Origin: Siderastrea siderea
Taxonomy: Eukaryota > Cnidaria > Anthozoa > Scleractinia > Rhizangiidae
NCBI GenBank assembly: GCA_964030785.1
Contig: OZ034972.1
Location: 16,463,183-16,527,182 of the forward strand
Direction: 5' to 3'
Length of the DNA: 64,000 nucleotides
The stretch's first letter is position 1; each line of letters begins with the position of its first letter. This document shows positions 1 to 10,291 of this stretch, one piece after another. The notes beneath the pieces are model-generated. The model saw only the letters and a list, made by a program, of their open reading frames with translations, was not told the DNA's origin and ran no database searches. A program made the translations under genes and the position numbers.

Positions 1-244
1 TTTTTTCGGGCATCAAACTGATTTAGAACACATATTTTACTCACGAGCCGTCTGCTTGGTGTTCGCAATGTTTCCATGTCAAATCTCCTTGGATAATTGG
101 GTGTTCGCTTGAATGAACTTGAAACGGCGCTCATTTACAACAACAAAATTTAAATGGGTTATCTTCATTGCGTTCGGATGATAACAAATAGCGTCAACTG
201 CCACTATACTATCAGTCTGGTCAAAAATTTATACTGGCATTTAA

Positions 245-634
245 AGGGGCAGTATCACGAGGATTTTGCTCCCGTTTTACCCCACTGAAAAGCCAATAGT
301 CACATTAACATATATGAAAGCCTAAAAATATTGGTCGTTTTCTTGTTCAGACACCATACCAATTCAGTGAAGCTATTACTAAGTACTAAGTACCTTTGGC
401 CACGGATGGCCAAGATGGAAGTGGATTACAACTTGAAAACGTCCGGTGAACGTTTTCAAATTCTGTGCTTGTATCTTACAAAAATCATTGAAAACATATT
501 ATGGTTTGCTCTCCTTGCAAAAAGTTTCATGATATCTCCCTCTTGATGTTCCAGGAGCATTTAGGAAGGCATTTAATCTTAATTTCAGCGAAGTTTTGAC
601 GAAACGCGAGGAAAATCCTCGTGACACTGCCCCA
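245..634. mobile_element. TTAA-flanked MITE (390 bp)
   Basis: The ends form an inverted repeat: the left end reads AGGGGCAGTATCACGAGG and the right end is the complement of nearly the same sequence (CCTCGTGACACTGCCCCA). TTAA lies directly outside both ends (241-244 and 635-638), as expected for a target-site duplication of piggyBac- or Kolobok-type transposases. No coding region is visible inside, so it is non-autonomous. The family is inferred from TTAA only. Confidence 0.6.
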
Positions 635-821
635 TTAACCGGCATTTTACTGGGATTATCCGAAAGAAAGGATTTGGGGAGCTTCGAAGCACTTTTAATA
701 AACTTATCGAAGAAATGTCGCGTAGGCTTTTTTGTTATATAGACAAGAGTGTTTTAGTGGAAAATAGACCACTCGTAAAGTTCATACGAAACTACATCCG
801 GGACTCGAGTGGTGTATTTTC

Positions 822-843
822 CATATCCTCACTAGTGAGGATA
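822..843. repeat. 22-bp perfect palindrome
   Basis: The sequence ATATCCTCACTAGTGAGGATAT equals its own reverse complement. It lies 70 bp from a larger snap-back repeat (915-1053), which ends in a related AATATCCTC sequence, so both may belong to one foldback MITE. Confidence 0.6.
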
Positions 844-914
844 TCGATGACGTCATTTCCCGCTCTTACACTGTTGTTTGTGGAAATATACTCTTGTCCA
901 TACAATAAAAAGAA

Positions 915-1053
915 AATTACACGGTGGCTTGAAGATATGTATTTTATTTTCTCGTGGTAAAAAACAATATTTTACTCACTCGCTACGCTCGTTCGTAGGA
1001 TATTGTTTTTACCACTCGAAAATAAAATTCATATCTTCGCGCCGCCGTGTAAT
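915..1053. repeat. snap-back inverted repeat (MITE-like hairpin)
   Basis: Arms 915-973 and 995-1053 are near-perfect reverse complements; both end in ATTACACGG and run through a TATTTTATTTTC segment. The loop contains the palindromic CTCGCTACGCTCG. The hairpin would have a stem of almost 60 bp. It holds no gene. It is probably a MITE, but no clear target-site duplication was found. Confidence 0.6.
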
Positions 1054-1084
1054 ATCCTCTATATAGCAGCCGAGAAAAAAATTC

Positions 1085-1720
1085 GAGCGCTTTGAGGAAC
1101 GCTCATTACTCACCGGATAAAATAGCTTTAAACTCAAAACTGCTTCGCTTATAGTTACTTAAGTAACCCTTGTATTTCGTTCTCTAACTTGAGACCATCG
1201 AGATTGAAAACAAACAAACACCAAACGTGCTTAACTCTATGGCATAAGTTTGGCTGCAAATTGTTTGAAATTTGAGCGCTTTTAGAAATCCACAGAATTG
1301 GTTTTGGAAGCTTTTCGGATATAATTGTTCACCATTCTGTAACATGTCCAAAACTGAATTTATTAAATAGCTACACGTTTATCTACAAGTTATCTGCATA
1401 AGTGCGTGGCAATGCAATTAAGATGTAGGTGCGTGTAATTATTACATGATTGATAAGGTGCGAATGAATATGATTACTGCATTGTGTAACATAATAAGTT
1501 TAAACTGACAACTGCTTCGCTTATAGTTTTTTAAATAACTGTTATATTTCGTTCTCTAACTAGAGACCATCAAGATCCAAAACAAACAAACACCAAACAC
1601 GCTTTAAATTATGCCGGTAGAAGTATAAAGTTACCCGCTTTGAGGAACGCACAAAACTGTTTTCGGAAGCTTTTGGGATAAAACAGCTTTAAACCGACAA
1701 CTGCTTCGCTTAAAACGTTA
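1085..1720. repeat. diverged direct repeats
   Basis: The phrase ACAACTGCTTCGCTTA or a close variant recurs at about 1130, 1504 and 1695. The first two copies are followed by matching text (TTCGTTCTCTAACT, then GAGACCATC, then AAACAAACAAACACCAAAC). GCTTTGAGGAACGC also recurs (1090 and 1638). The repeats are old and carry indels. No coding potential was recognised. Confidence 0.5.
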
Positions 1721-2044
1721 TTACTATTGAAAACTTCTAGGACAAGAAAATCGACAATTGCATAAAGAGATGTACCCGACAGTCAAAATTGAAAGCAATT
1801 ATTCGTCGTAATCTCACTGAAGTGATGCTTGTGCAGCTAGTTGTCTTGCGACTGTGCTTAGACCTACTGTTATGAAAAAACAAACACAAAATAATGGACA
1901 GAAAAATCATTTTTGAAAAGGTTGTTCGAAAACCCGTAAGTTTATACTTAAATGCAATTCGCGTTACACTTCCAAAATCGTGGATTGGTCCACGCGAGTG
2001 AAATCGGCTGAGCATGGCAAATTATTCAAGACTACATCTGACAC

Positions 2045-2202
2045 AAATCTGGGCTTTACCTCGGTGTAAGAACCTGTGAAACTCACGGATGACGTAAAAC
2101 AAAGGAAACAAAAACATTTTAAACAATACCGTACAGCAAAACAAAAGCTAACAAACAAAGAAAATCTTGTCAGGTTCTTACACCGAGGTAAACCCCAAAT
2201 CT
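2045..2202. repeat. inverted repeat with 32-bp arms
   Basis: Arms 2045-2076 and 2171-2202 are reverse complements with about one mismatch, containing TTTACCTCGGTGTAAGAACC. The 94-bp loop has no recognisable content. It is probably a small MITE. Confidence 0.55.
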
Positions 2203-4000
2203 GAGCGCGTTTTCTAATATTTTTTAAAAGTCAAAAGTAAATGACACATTTCTAATGACATAAATTAAATTCCCATTTCAAAACGTAATTTCTTTGACCG
2301 TAATACTCAAAATCATGTACCTTAAACCCTTTAAAAACTTCACTTACTCGGTTATGTTTCAGAACAGAGCAAGCTCTCCACCGTGAAGAAAACAAAGCGA
2401 TGAAGTCCTTTGAAGGCAGCTTTTGTAACTTGAACTTTTCGCCTTCTCCCAGTATTCTTTTGAACTTTTTCTTTCCATTTATAGAGATTAGGTTTTTTTT
2501 TTGTCAAGTATAAAACTTCAGTACTCTCGTACAATCGTTTTGCTAAAGAAGCTTAAAGACCCATTTGGCACTTTCTATAATGCAACGCGGTCGTAATTGA
2601 ATTTCGTGGACCACGAAAATACTCAGCCATCGCGACTGTATGAAAGATCCAAAGTAATCCGGTGCCATCGCGCAATGTTCGGCCAATTTTGCTCACCTGT
2701 GAAGTACAAAGAAATATATAACATATACTCTACGTGATATTTCGCCTTGTGATGTGGTAGAAGCCATTTTTGGTGGTGAATGGAACTTTTCCGTGGAGGG
2801 ATGCCGCCAAAGGCTCGAGGGCGGCCGGCAAGAAACTACAACCTTCGGGTTTGGCTCACAAATTCGGTCTTTCGTGTAAATGGAATGCGTCTATTAGATC
2901 GTCTATAAGTACCCCTGTATTTTACAAATTATTCTCGAATCTTTTTGTTATCACTTTTTAGTGTACTCGTTTACTGTGAGGTGAGATTTCATTTTTGAAA
3001 ATTTCAACATTGATACGTGACCGATCGACCGCAACAAAGTCTTGTCTGCACGGCAAAATATAGATGAAGTACAAAACTTCTCGGCTCGGTGGCGGCTTCG
3101 TTGTGTTCTGCATTGAAATAAAACTTTCAGCGAAAGTTGAAGGAGGTTTTCCGCGTCTCTAGCCGTCGAAATGTTTTCCATGTGAGCTTCGAAAGTGGCT
3201 AAAAGCAGCCTCCGCCGGCGGTGCTCATTTGAAATTATGCCCGATGCAAATTAGATGCAACGGACAATGGAAGTATGTTTTTTATACAGAAAACTTCACG
3301 GTTCGCTGGAGGTTTCAATTTCGTTCGCATCGATCTCAAACATTCGGTGAAAGTAGGAACAATTTTCCTGCGTCTTCGACGTCATTGTTTTTCTTTTGGA
3401 TGGGATTTTTGGAGGCGAAGAAAATGTCCTCGGCGACTGCTACACGAAGGCGGGTTGAGCGGGACAAAACAAAGTCCGTCAAAGTGTTTGACGGGCTTTT
3501 GATATCTGACAGGGCCGCTTCTTGAGACTAAAAAATAATTTACGACCGACATTTCAAACTCAGTGTTGATTTCTTCCTCGAGATGAGAGGCTGTAGTTTT
3601 TCCTCTCGAAAGATCGCGGCCCATCCGGTCGAATCAAAATAAACAATGCGCAGTGCATCACGGTAAGTGCCAATGGGTCTTTAAGCCTTTTAAAAAGAAA
3701 CCTCTTTTTCAAAAGCGACGATGGTGGTCATGCGATTTCCCGCCAAGAAAAACGCTGGTTGCCCAAAAGCACCGCGCGATTTCCCGCCAAGAAAAGATGG
3801 CATTCTCTTCCCCCCCCCCCCCCCCGCTTTGGGTTGTCTTGGCACTCCCCTCCCCCTCCCGCAGAGTCTGTGCGGACGGACGGTCACGTGACTATTATGT
3901 CACAACCAAAATTTCTCGGATCGATAGGTTACCAAATTTGCTTAGCAATGGAGCTCCGCTGGTGGGCTTTGCCCGCAGGCTCCGCTAAAAAGCTACGGCG
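2203..4000. other. no recognised gene; poly-C tract
   Basis: No conserved protein was recognised here on either strand. A run of 16 C lies at 3810-3825. At 3645-3664 there is an AACAATG start context followed by a good splice donor (ACG|GTAAGTG), which could be a tiny first coding exon, but no partner exon was identified. If the dynein gene is intact, this stretch may lie in one of its introns. Confidence 0.3.
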
Positions 4001-5668
4001 TTAAAGTGCCACTGAGACGAAAATTCGTAGGTTTATTTCGGCCAAATTCTGTCGCAGAGTATCGCGTTGTGCCTATATTTACCCAGAAAACTGAACAAGA
4101 AACCGTCCATCCTAATATTTTTTAGCTCCAAAGTTACGTAAAATGTGTCCGTCATTACTGAAAACGTGTTACTGGGTGATTGCGCAAATTTAATAGCTTG
4201 TGACGTCAGAGGCTCACCTCAGTCGCGTTTCCTTGTGTTTTGACTCAAGATGCCTACTGCGAAACCTCCGAAGAGTATTTCTGCGATTCGGAACAGTCTT
4301 TAGCTTCATTTCATTCGGCAAATAAAGAATTTTTCTTACCGTACAATGCAAGAACGGATGTCAGGAGATTTCAACTTCTAAGCTTGTAAACAAACTGTTC
4401 AAAGTTGTTTTGCTCGCCTTATTGGCAGGAGTTCAAAATATGCGCGAAATAATGCTTATGCAGTGATTACAGTTCAGGCACAAGTAGCTCAAAGAGCGGA
4501 CAACTCTTATCCAACGGATAAGTCGCTGTCCAGCTATTCGAAAAAGCGATGTTTTAAGCTTTGGAAATTTAGACAAAACACCTATAAAAACGCTAGAATT
4601 TCATGCTCGCGATCGATTGATCGATCGATTGATTTTATTGTTCGCTTCGCTGGAGAAATAAAAGAAGCTATATTTTGTCTGTCGTTGTTTATATTCATTA
4701 TATATTGTAAAGCATTGAGATCTTTGGCCATTCTTAGCATAGTGTGGGAAACTTTCTTGAAGAGCCATAATGCTGTAGTCATCTGGCAGTCAACTGTTGA
4801 AGCTTATCGTGTCCATCGTAGTACAGTGGTCGATAAATGCATTGAAACACAGTGCTTGACGTTTCTAAATATTTTTTAAAGTTTCTGTAGAATTTTTAAC
4901 TTGAGCCGAAAAAAGTGAAATAAACCAAGACCTTTTTAACCGACGAAGTCGAGTTAGAGCAGTCATGCCAAGAGGGTCGACTGGTTTGGTCGGTCAAAAT
5001 ACGTCGTGTAAGGCTCACAAGGTGTGTATTTCGCTATGGCCCACGGGATGGGATGACGTATTCTGCAGTTAAGCCCCTCGATTAGTACACACACGCACGA
5101 TAGGAGAAGGGTCCACATAAAAAGTATCGTAGGTATAGAAGGACACTTCCGCCGAGCAGTGTTGGTTTTGACCGGACTGAAATATCTGTGCAATACTAGT
5201 AAAAGAAAGCAAGGAGGAATGATAATAACAGTAGGTGAAGTCCAGTGACACTGTTGATGCTGGTGGGACCAAAGTGTTGCTGAGACATCGTAAGGATAGA
5301 ATCGTTCTCAGTAAAGGTTATGAAAGGAAACTTCTGGTGTGTGTTGTTGTGGTTATGTTTATTACTTGAAAATGTCTAGCTGCCAACGTTAAGAAAGGTT
5401 ACTGGCAGGTGGGAAATGAATTACGACACGAGGCTGGATCTTCTTGGATAGTATACTATAAGCGGAACAGAAGGATATACCAGTTAGTCTTTTTAATGTT
5501 TCTGCTTTACTTTTGATTTTGAACCGGTTTGTTAGATTTTAGAGTTCGAGACACTGACTTGCTGACTGCGGAAGAGGAAACCAGATTTAACGATTACGTC
5601 ATAAGACATGCTTTAACGTGTTTGAGATAAAGCGACGACTTCGCTTTTTACTAATTTCTCCAGATCGA

Positions 5669-6188
5669 TAATCATGTTTGTATAGTGCCATATTCACAAC
5701 AGTATATAAATGCCTCGCTTACAACTCTTGATAACGGCATGTTCAGTTGTGGACAAAATTTATCTTTAAATTTTAATTTTAATTCAACAAAATATTCAAA
5801 GCGATAAGACAGATGAGCTGAGTCATCCGATTTTAAACATTACGTCATTCGGTAACGCAAAAGACATAATACTGTCACAATTTTCGTCACGCCGGTTAGC
5901 ACGTTGAGATTCTGACGATGTGTTTGTCTTTATCGATAATCATGTTTTTATAGTGCCCTATTCACAACAGTATATAAATACATTGCTCACAACTCTTGGT
6001 AAAAGCATGTTCAGTCGTGGACAAATGTATATCAACATTTAATTTTTTAGTTTAATTCAACAAAATTAAATATTCAAAGCGATAAGACAGATGAGCTGAG
6101 TCATCAGATTTTAAACATAACGTCATTCGGTAACGCAAAGGGCAAAATACTGTCACAATTTTCGTTACGCCAGTTAGCACGTTGAACC
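5669..6188. promoter_or_regulatory. duplicated TATA-box segment (unit 1)
   Basis: Within the dimer unit a segment of about 250 bp occurs twice in tandem (5669-5906 and 5932-6188). Each copy carries TATATAAAT (5703-5711 and 5971-5979) at the same place, then an AP-1-like TGAGTCA (5819-5825 in the first) and a CRE-like ACGTCA (5842-5847). The match to a Pol II core promoter is by motif only; no gene downstream was recognised, so the function is unproven. Confidence 0.35.
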
Positions 6189-7537
6189 AAGTAAAAACAT
6201 TTGTCGAGGGTGGAGTGGGTCAAAACAACTGGTAAATGCCTATAATGCGCTTTCTTGTAACCTGTACGATAGAGCAAAGCAATGATTTATTTCGTATTTG
6301 CATTCACAACTTGGCTTAAGGAGCCCTTGACATGATTAAAGGAAACTGTGCACAAAGCGTGGTTCCCAGGTATGGGGAAAAGTTCAATTCTTTTGGGCTG
6401 TTACGGTGCCCATACTGATCAATCGTGAAGATGTGGTTACTTTATATTGGGAAATTTGTTGCCCATTTTTTGAAATGCGTCTGTTTTGAGAATTTTTGTT
6501 CCGGGTTTTGAGGAAGACCGACCAAAAGACAGCGAAAAATGATCTTGAGTGAAGAATGCATGGTTTGTGGAGCTATGTTTGGTGAGGAGAGGGTGAATAA
6601 TTCAGTTGACCTCCTTTTTAGGGTATCGGTCGCCTTTTCAGTTTGTAAAATTTAAGCGTTAGTTACAGTTACACACTTTTACTGCAACTTGCTGTTACAG
6701 ATGCTTGAATGTTATTGAAGCTGCAGTCACGCACGGCTCGCTTGCTTTCTTTTCGAGACGAACCAACACTTCGTCGGTTCTGCACGCATTGCGGGCCTAT
6801 GTTTTAACCGACGAAGTCGAGTTAGAGCAGTCGTGACAAGAGGGTCGACTGGTTTGGTCGGTCAAAATACGTCGTGTAAGGTTCACAAGGTGTGTATTTC
6901 GCTATGGCCCACGGGATGGGATGACGTATTCTGCAGTTAAGCCCATCGATTAGTACACACACGCACGCACGATAGGACAAGGGTCCACATAAAAAGTATC
7001 GTAGGTATAGAAGGACACTTCCGCCGAGCAGTGTTGGTTTTGACCGGACTGAAATATCTGTGCAATGCCAGTGAAAGAAAGCAAGGAGGACTGATAATAA
7101 CAGTAGGTGAAGTCCAGTGGCACTGTTGATGCTGGTGGGACCAAAGTGTTGCTGAGACATCGTAAGGATAGAATCGTTCTCAGGAAAGGTTATGAAAGGA
7201 AAATTCTGGTGTATGTTGTTGTGGTTATGTTTATTACTTGAAAATGTCTAGCTGCCAACGTTAAGAAAGGTTATTGGCAGGTGGGAAATGAATTACGACA
7301 CGAGGCTGGATCTTCTTGGATAGTATACTATAAGCGGCACAGAAGGATATACCAGTTAGTCTTTTTAATTTTTCTGCTTTACTTTTGATTTTGAACCGAT
7401 TTGTTCGATTTTAGAGTTTGAGACACTGACTTGCTGACTGCGGAAGAGGAAACCAGATTTAACGATTACGTCATAAGACATGCTTTAACGTGTTTGAGAT
7501 AAAGCGACGACTTCGCTTTTTACTAATTTCTCCAGAT

Positions 7538-8040
7538 CGATAATCATGTTTGTATAGTGCCATATTCACAATAGTATATAAATGCTTCGCTTACAACTCT
7601 TGATAACGGCATGTTCAGTTGTGGACAAAATTTATCTTTATCTTTTAAGTTTAATTTTAATTCAACAAAATATTCAAAGCGATAAGACAGATGAGCCGAG
7701 TCATCCGATTTTAAACATTACGTCATTCGGTAATGCAAAAGACAAAATACTGTCACAATTTTCGTCACGCCGGTTAGCACGTTGAGATTCTGACGATGTG
7801 TTTGTCTTTATCGATAATCATGTTTTTATTCACAACTGTATATAAATACATTGCTCACAACTCTTGGTAAAAGCATGTTCAGTTGTGGACAAATGTATAT
7901 CAACATTTAAATATTCAAAATAAAAATATTCAAAGCGATAAGACAGATGAGCTGAGTCATCAGATTTTAAACATAACGTCATTCGGTAACGCAAAGAGCA
8001 AAATACTGTGACAATTTTCGTTACGCCAGTTAGCACGTTG
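7538..8040. promoter_or_regulatory. duplicated TATA-box segment (unit 2)
   Basis: This is the counterpart in the second dimer unit. TATATAAAT lies at 7575-7583 and 7839-7847, each followed by TGAGTCA or a one-base variant and ACGTCATTCGG. The second sub-copy lost about 10 bp before the TATA box and some of the A/T spacer after it. The motif therefore occurs four times within about 2.2 kb. Confidence 0.35.
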
Positions 8041-9255
8041 AACCAAGTAAAAACATTTGTCGAGGGTGGAGTGGGTCAAAACGACTGGTAAATGCCTATA
8101 ATGCGCTTTCTTGTAACCTGTACGATAGAGCATAGCAATGATTTATTTCGTGTTTGCATTCACAATTTGGCTTAAGGAGCCCTTGACATGATTAAAGGAA
8201 ACTGTGCGCAAAGCGTGGTTCCCAGGTATGGGGAAAAGTTCAGTTCTTTTGGGCTGTTACGGTGCCCATACTGATCAATCGTGAAGATGTGGTTACTTTT
8301 ATATTGGGAAATTTGTCGCCCATTTTTTGAAATGCGTTTGTTTTGAGAATTTGTGTTCCGGGTTTTGAGGAAGACCGACCAAAAGACAGCGAAAAATGAT
8401 CTCGAGTGAAGAATGTATAGTCTGTGGAGCTCTGTTTGGTGAGGAGAGGGTGAATAATTCAGTTGACCTCCTTTCCAGGGTATTGGTCGCCTTTTCAGTT
8501 GGTCAAATTTAAGCGTTAGTTACAGTTACACACTTTTACTGCAACTTGCTGTTACAGATGCTTGAATGTTGTTGAAGCTGCAGTCACGCACGGCTCGCTT
8601 GCTTTCTGTTCGAGACTAACCAACACTTCGTCGGTTCTGCACGCATTGCGGGCCTATGTTTTAAGAACTGGAGGCCTTGTGTGACCGGAATCTAAGTATT
8701 TGTAGTGTAAATCAAAGCCACAAGGAAAATTTTCTGCTGCTCAAAAACAACGTGCGGACCGTCGAGGAAACCAAGCTTTTACTTGCTTTATTCATTGTGT
8801 AAAAATAATAACTTGATATCTAATCATTTTTCGGGGTAGTTCATTTACTAAGATTGCTATGACAGTTAAAAGAAATAACATTGTAAACCCCTTAGACAAA
8901 TAGTGGTATGTGATATTTTTTCCCAACTTAAATTGACCTGTTGACGCCTTGATATATTTTGAACAATAACGTCAATCGACTCTTCACCGACAGGGAATAA
9001 GGAGAAAAGTTTCTCGACATTCAGGATGGTATGCTATAAAATAAATGACCATGCTTCTAAGCGATTACTGGTTTGAAATATATTAACACACGCCGAATTA
9101 AAACAAGAAAAAGAAAAAAGCCAAGCAATACAAACTATTGGCTTAATCGCGGCGGTCCTGCATTCGCCCAGGATGCATTTTATGAGGACTACGCCGAAGA
9201 TCTTCGGGCCAGCAGACGGCAGAACTGAAAGGGTTTTTCACAAGCAAAATAAATT

Positions 9256-9723
9256 TTAAAATACGTTAAAAGAAAATAAGTTTTGCACAATGGTGGATGC
9301 GTTCAAAAAGAAACAAACTATCACTTCAACTGCGTTAAGATTAGGTACCTTTCGTCTCGTTTTTTCCGGATCTTTTTCCCCCATATAGTTGGAAAGGACA
9401 ATGGGATAATCGACCTCTGGGATCCTTCGACATGAACAGCCCTCTGGAAACACTCGTCCGTGGTGATCAGAACAGCCGACAAAAATACCTCTCGGGCTGA
9501 AATTTGCACTGTGTGTGAGTACGAACATTATCCATTTTTCCATTGCGGGTCCGCTCGCAAGGCTTTGATGAAGCGAAATACCAGCTCGGTGGTTGGATTT
9601 ATTGTTGTAGCATTGTACAACACAAGTAATACCCTTTATAACTGCTGCAGCAACGAAAATTTCAAGGTCGTACAGCAAACAGTTGGCAGGAAATCTTCCC
9701 TCGACGAGAGTTAAATTTCCCAT
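9256..9723 (-). pseudogene. THAP-domain transposase remnant (copy A)
   Basis: The minus-strand frame of about 155 codons contains a recognisable THAP (C2CH) zinc finger: Cys-x3-Cys near residue 35, a conserved Trp in an E-K-W context, and a C-S-D-H block supplying the Cys-x2-His ligands. The final THAP signature (a P-T-I-W motif, usually AVPTIF) lies in a different frame (9321-9509), so the domain is broken by a frameshift. The ATG that starts the THAP domain in copy B is replaced by ATA here. THAP domains bind DNA and occur at the N terminus of P-element and Kolobok transposases. No catalytic domain follows. I see the finger directly; its role as a former transposase terminus-binding domain is inferred. 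Confidence 0.7.
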
Positions 9724-9973
9724 GGCAAGTAACCGTATGGAATGTACTAAGTTTGAGGTGAGCCTCTAACGTCACTTCCTATAATTCGTAAGCCGGCTTC
9801 CGGAACAAGGGCCAGTAATGGCGGCCGTAAAATCTCGACAAAAACCGTCCGAAAAAAGCGACTTCCAGTCGTCGTAATGAGTTGAAATTTGGCATGGTGA
9901 CTAACAACCGCAGACTATTTTCGAAAATGCAAAAATATGGAATACCAAAATTCTGGTCCCAGTGGCACTTTAA

Positions 9974-10291
9974 ATAAACCTGCAGGTAGGTGTCAGGCGT
10001 ATTTTTGTAATTTGAAAATGTTCCTTCTTTTTCTTGGCCAAGCGTTTTGCCTTTAGATTTGGAAAACTTCTGTGAGAAGTGGATATTAGAGTGCCAGAGA
10101 TTGGTCTGATCTTGTTACTTGGGAGGACCGTTTTCTTCGCGTTTTTGTAGTTGTTGTTGTTGTTGTTGTTGTTGTTTTGCAAATGGGAGCAAATAAAATT
10201 GAGGTTCGTCCACCTGTCTCCCGCGGGTTTAAAGATTTTTTTCATCGTTGGTTTACATTGTGTATAAAATTTTGAGCTATTTTCATTTCAG
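9974..10291. other. intron upstream of the first visible dynein exon; (TTG)n microsatellite
   Basis: This stretch links the transposon end to the first visible dynein exon. It carries a (TTG)n microsatellite at about 10147-10177. The end of the stretch, TTTTCATTTCAG, is a good splice acceptor for the exon starting at 10292. Confidence 0.5.

Larger units (their letters stand above)
4940..8660. mobile_element. nested TTAA-flanked tandem dimer (two units of about 1.86 kb)
   Basis: Unit 1 (4940-6803) and unit 2 (6808-8660) are direct repeats of high identity. TTAA occurs before the first unit (4936-4939), between the units (6804-6807) and after the second (8661-8664). The sister transposon copy B lacks the insert and reads TTCAAG at the corresponding site (about 32608-32613), so the insert entered a TTAA-like site inside copy A. 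Each unit starts CCGACGAAGT and has its complement ACTTCGTCGG about 30 bp before its right end, giving a subterminal inverted repeat. No transposase was recognised. The longest minus-strand frame (6822-7160, 112 codons) resembles nothing known. Confidence 0.7.
4005..9969. mobile_element. Kolobok-like DNA transposon copy A (THAP remnant, TTAA TSD)
   Basis: The termini are inverted repeats, AGTGCCACTGAGAC at the left and GTCCCAGTGGCACT at the right, each directly bordered by TTAA (4001-4004 and 9970-9973). A second, reverse-oriented copy lies at 30835-33718 and aligns along its length, which fixes the borders. The minus strand near the right end carries a decayed THAP zinc-finger domain (9256-9723). 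TTAA target sites together with a THAP-containing protein are features of the Kolobok superfamily, so that assignment is an inference; P elements also have THAP but make 8-bp duplications. No DDE catalytic region was found, so the element is internally deleted. A TTAA-flanked dimer (4940-8660) is nested inside it. Confidence 0.7.

Noticed and set aside
3653..3988. 111-codon plus-strand frame with a proline run
   Set aside because: The proline run is produced by a 16-C tract and overlapping frames of similar length exist on both strands; composition is not protein-like.
6822..7160. 112-codon minus-strand frame in the dimer as a gene
   Set aside because: The first unit has only broken shorter versions of it (4963-5272), so the frame is not conserved between the copies.
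9970..10245. Asn-run protein on the minus strand
   Set aside because: The Asn run is the (TTG)n microsatellite read on the minus strand; the rest has no protein-like features.
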